Shown here one piece after another: positions 63,236-64,000 of a DNA stretch of 64,000 bases. This stretch comes from Streptomyces sp. Mut1 (GTDB lineage: Bacteria > Actinomycetota > Actinomycetes > Streptomycetales > Streptomycetaceae), in contig NZ_CP120997.1 of assembly GCF_030719295.1 (NCBI RefSeq), positions 2,860,001-2,924,000 of the forward strand. The letters are read 5' to 3'. Under the pieces are notes generated by a model. The model saw only the letters and a list, made by a program, of their open reading frames with translations, was not told the DNA's origin and made no database searches. The first letter of the stretch is position 1. Every line of letters begins with the position of its first letter. The position numbers were made by a program, and so were the translations under genes.

Positions 63236-64000
63236 GAATGTCCCTTCGTCGTCGGGCTGTGCTCTGACGGTGCGGATTCGGGGGTGAACCAGGGCAGCGC
63301 GGCCGTGCCGGTGGCCCGTGGTTCGCCGGCGGTCGTGGTGGGTACGGGCGCGGCGGCCGTACGCCGCAGCCTCGGGAGCCTCGCCGCCGCCCCGGCGAAC
63401 GGGGACGCGCGCCGGCCTCCCCGGGACGCCTGCGCGGAGCGCGGCCGGACCCGGTCGACGACCGCCATGCCGATACGGAAGACGGCCGCGGGCACCACGA
63501 GGCAGAGCAGGATCCAGAAGAGCGTGACGCCCCACGGGCGGCCGACCCCCCACGGCTGTTCGGCGAGGACCTTCGTGCCGTACTTCAGGGAGACCCGGTA
63601 GTCGCCGTGCGCGCCGGCCGCCAGCTCGACGGGCAGTTCGATACGGGCCTTGCGGCCGGGCTCGACGGTCCCGCGCCACTGCCGTTCCTCCCACTGCGGG
63701 GCGTAGACGCCGTGCGCGGTGCCGACCCGGAAGACCGGGTTCTCGACCGGGGCCGAGCCCATGTTGCCGACCGTGAACACGAGGCGCCGGGTGGGCGGTG
63801 CGCCGAACCAGGTGAGGACGGAGCTGTCGCCCTCCAGGCGGGTGGCGGCCAGGACGGCGAGCTTGCCCTGCCCCGTCTGCTTCGGCAGCGCGGCGACCGG
63901 GTGTCCGGCGACCACGAACACCGCGTCGGCCAGGGCCTCTTCCCCGGTGACCGTGGCGACATGCACCACGCAGGGGCACGGTACGGGCGGTTCGGAGACG
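63232..64000 (-). CDS. membrane-anchored surface protein, N-terminus outside window
   Basis: The frame stays open to the window edge, so the N-terminus is missing. The visible 250 or so residues show a beta-rich extracellular domain (KLAVLAATRLEGDSSVLTWF; VFTVGNMGSAPVENPVFRVG), resembling cell-surface adhesin-like folds. A single membrane helix (WGVTLFWILLCLVVPAAVFR) and a basic cytoplasmic tail follow. It is translationally coupled to the LAXTG protein gene (4-nt overlap), so the two surface proteins probably work as a pair. Confidence 0.78.
   Translation of the reverse strand, partial: VSEPPVPCPCVVHVATVTGEEALADAVFVVAGHPVAALPKQTGQGKLAVLAATRLEGDSSVLTWFGAPPTRRLVFTVGNMGSAPVENPVFRVGTAHGVYAPQWEERQWRGTVEPGRKARIELPVELAAGAHGDYRVSLKYGTKVLAEQPWGVGRPWGVTLFWILLCLVVPAAVFRIGMAVVDRVRPRSAQASRGGRRASPFAGAAARLPRLRRTAAAPVPTTTAGEPRATGTAALPWFTPESAPSEHSPTTKGHS

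Overview
The window is chromosomal DNA from a Streptomyces-type actinomycete. GC content is very high and coding third positions are strongly G/C. Starts are often GTG, several promoters look leaderless, and the window carries whiB, F420 biosynthesis genes, WhiJ/DUF397 modules and a LAXTG cell-wall protein. I found no rRNA or tRNA gene, CRISPR array or intact transposon. There are about 57 protein genes plus one short cysteine-rich leader ORF.

Layout. 1-249: AT-rich noncoding. 250-6476: SpoIIM-like and RDD membrane proteins (divergent), a MITE-like inverted-repeat element, an uncharacterised gene, ahcY with a structured leader, and a CDF metal transporter. 6567-11832: mannose/sugar-phosphate genes (manA, a SIS-domain protein, a Trm112-like protein, manB) and DUF3499, interrupted by a 0.7-kb array of G-rich repeats. 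12164-18475: small metallopeptidase, DUF5719 protein, very large membrane glycosyltransferase, whiB. 18929-23109: cysteine-rich uORF, cysteine dioxygenase, fbiA-fbiB (F420), HhH-GPD glycosylase. 23201-26589: manC-like nucleotidyltransferase, PGRP-type amidase, TIGR03089 protein. 26815-36948: five LytR-CpsA-Psr (LCP) genes, an ExoA-like glycosyltransferase and a thioesterase. 36960-45349: an accessory region with a histidine-phosphatase-like protein and two regulator modules (a WhiJ/DUF397/RsbW-like module and a DUF6879/DUF5753 module), ending in a broken Rpn-type nuclease gene. 45432-50242: an uncharacterised three-gene operon encoding a winged-helix-like protein, a P-loop ATPase with a variant Walker A motif, and a membrane-anchored extracellular binding protein. 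50486-57744: acyl-CoA dehydrogenase, UDP-glucose dehydrogenase, CGNR regulator, VOC protein, dipeptidase, purE-purK and GtrA. 57775-64000: two-component system, POT peptide transporter, LAXTG surface protein and a partial membrane protein.

How it works together. Much of the core is envelope and sugar-nucleotide metabolism. manA, manB and the manC-like gene make GDP-mannose. UDP-glucose dehydrogenase, GtrA, the glycosyltransferases and the LCP proteins build and attach cell-wall glycopolymers. The order ahcY, manA-SIS-manB-DUF3499, metallopeptidase, whiB, fbiA-fbiB, manC, TIGR03089, LCP, acyl-CoA dehydrogenase, purE-purK, GtrA parallels, from memory, the sahH-to-GtrA stretch of mycobacterial genomes. 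The 37-50 kb interval is the main species-variable insertion in that otherwise ancient neighbourhood.

Most notable: the wHTH/ATPase/extracellular-sensor operon at 45.4-50.2 kb; a uORF ending in five cysteines before cysteine dioxygenase; a leader with a terminator hairpin before the peptide transporter; operator-like repeats at 40632-40666, 41173-41222 and 53722-53752; and the LCP cluster.
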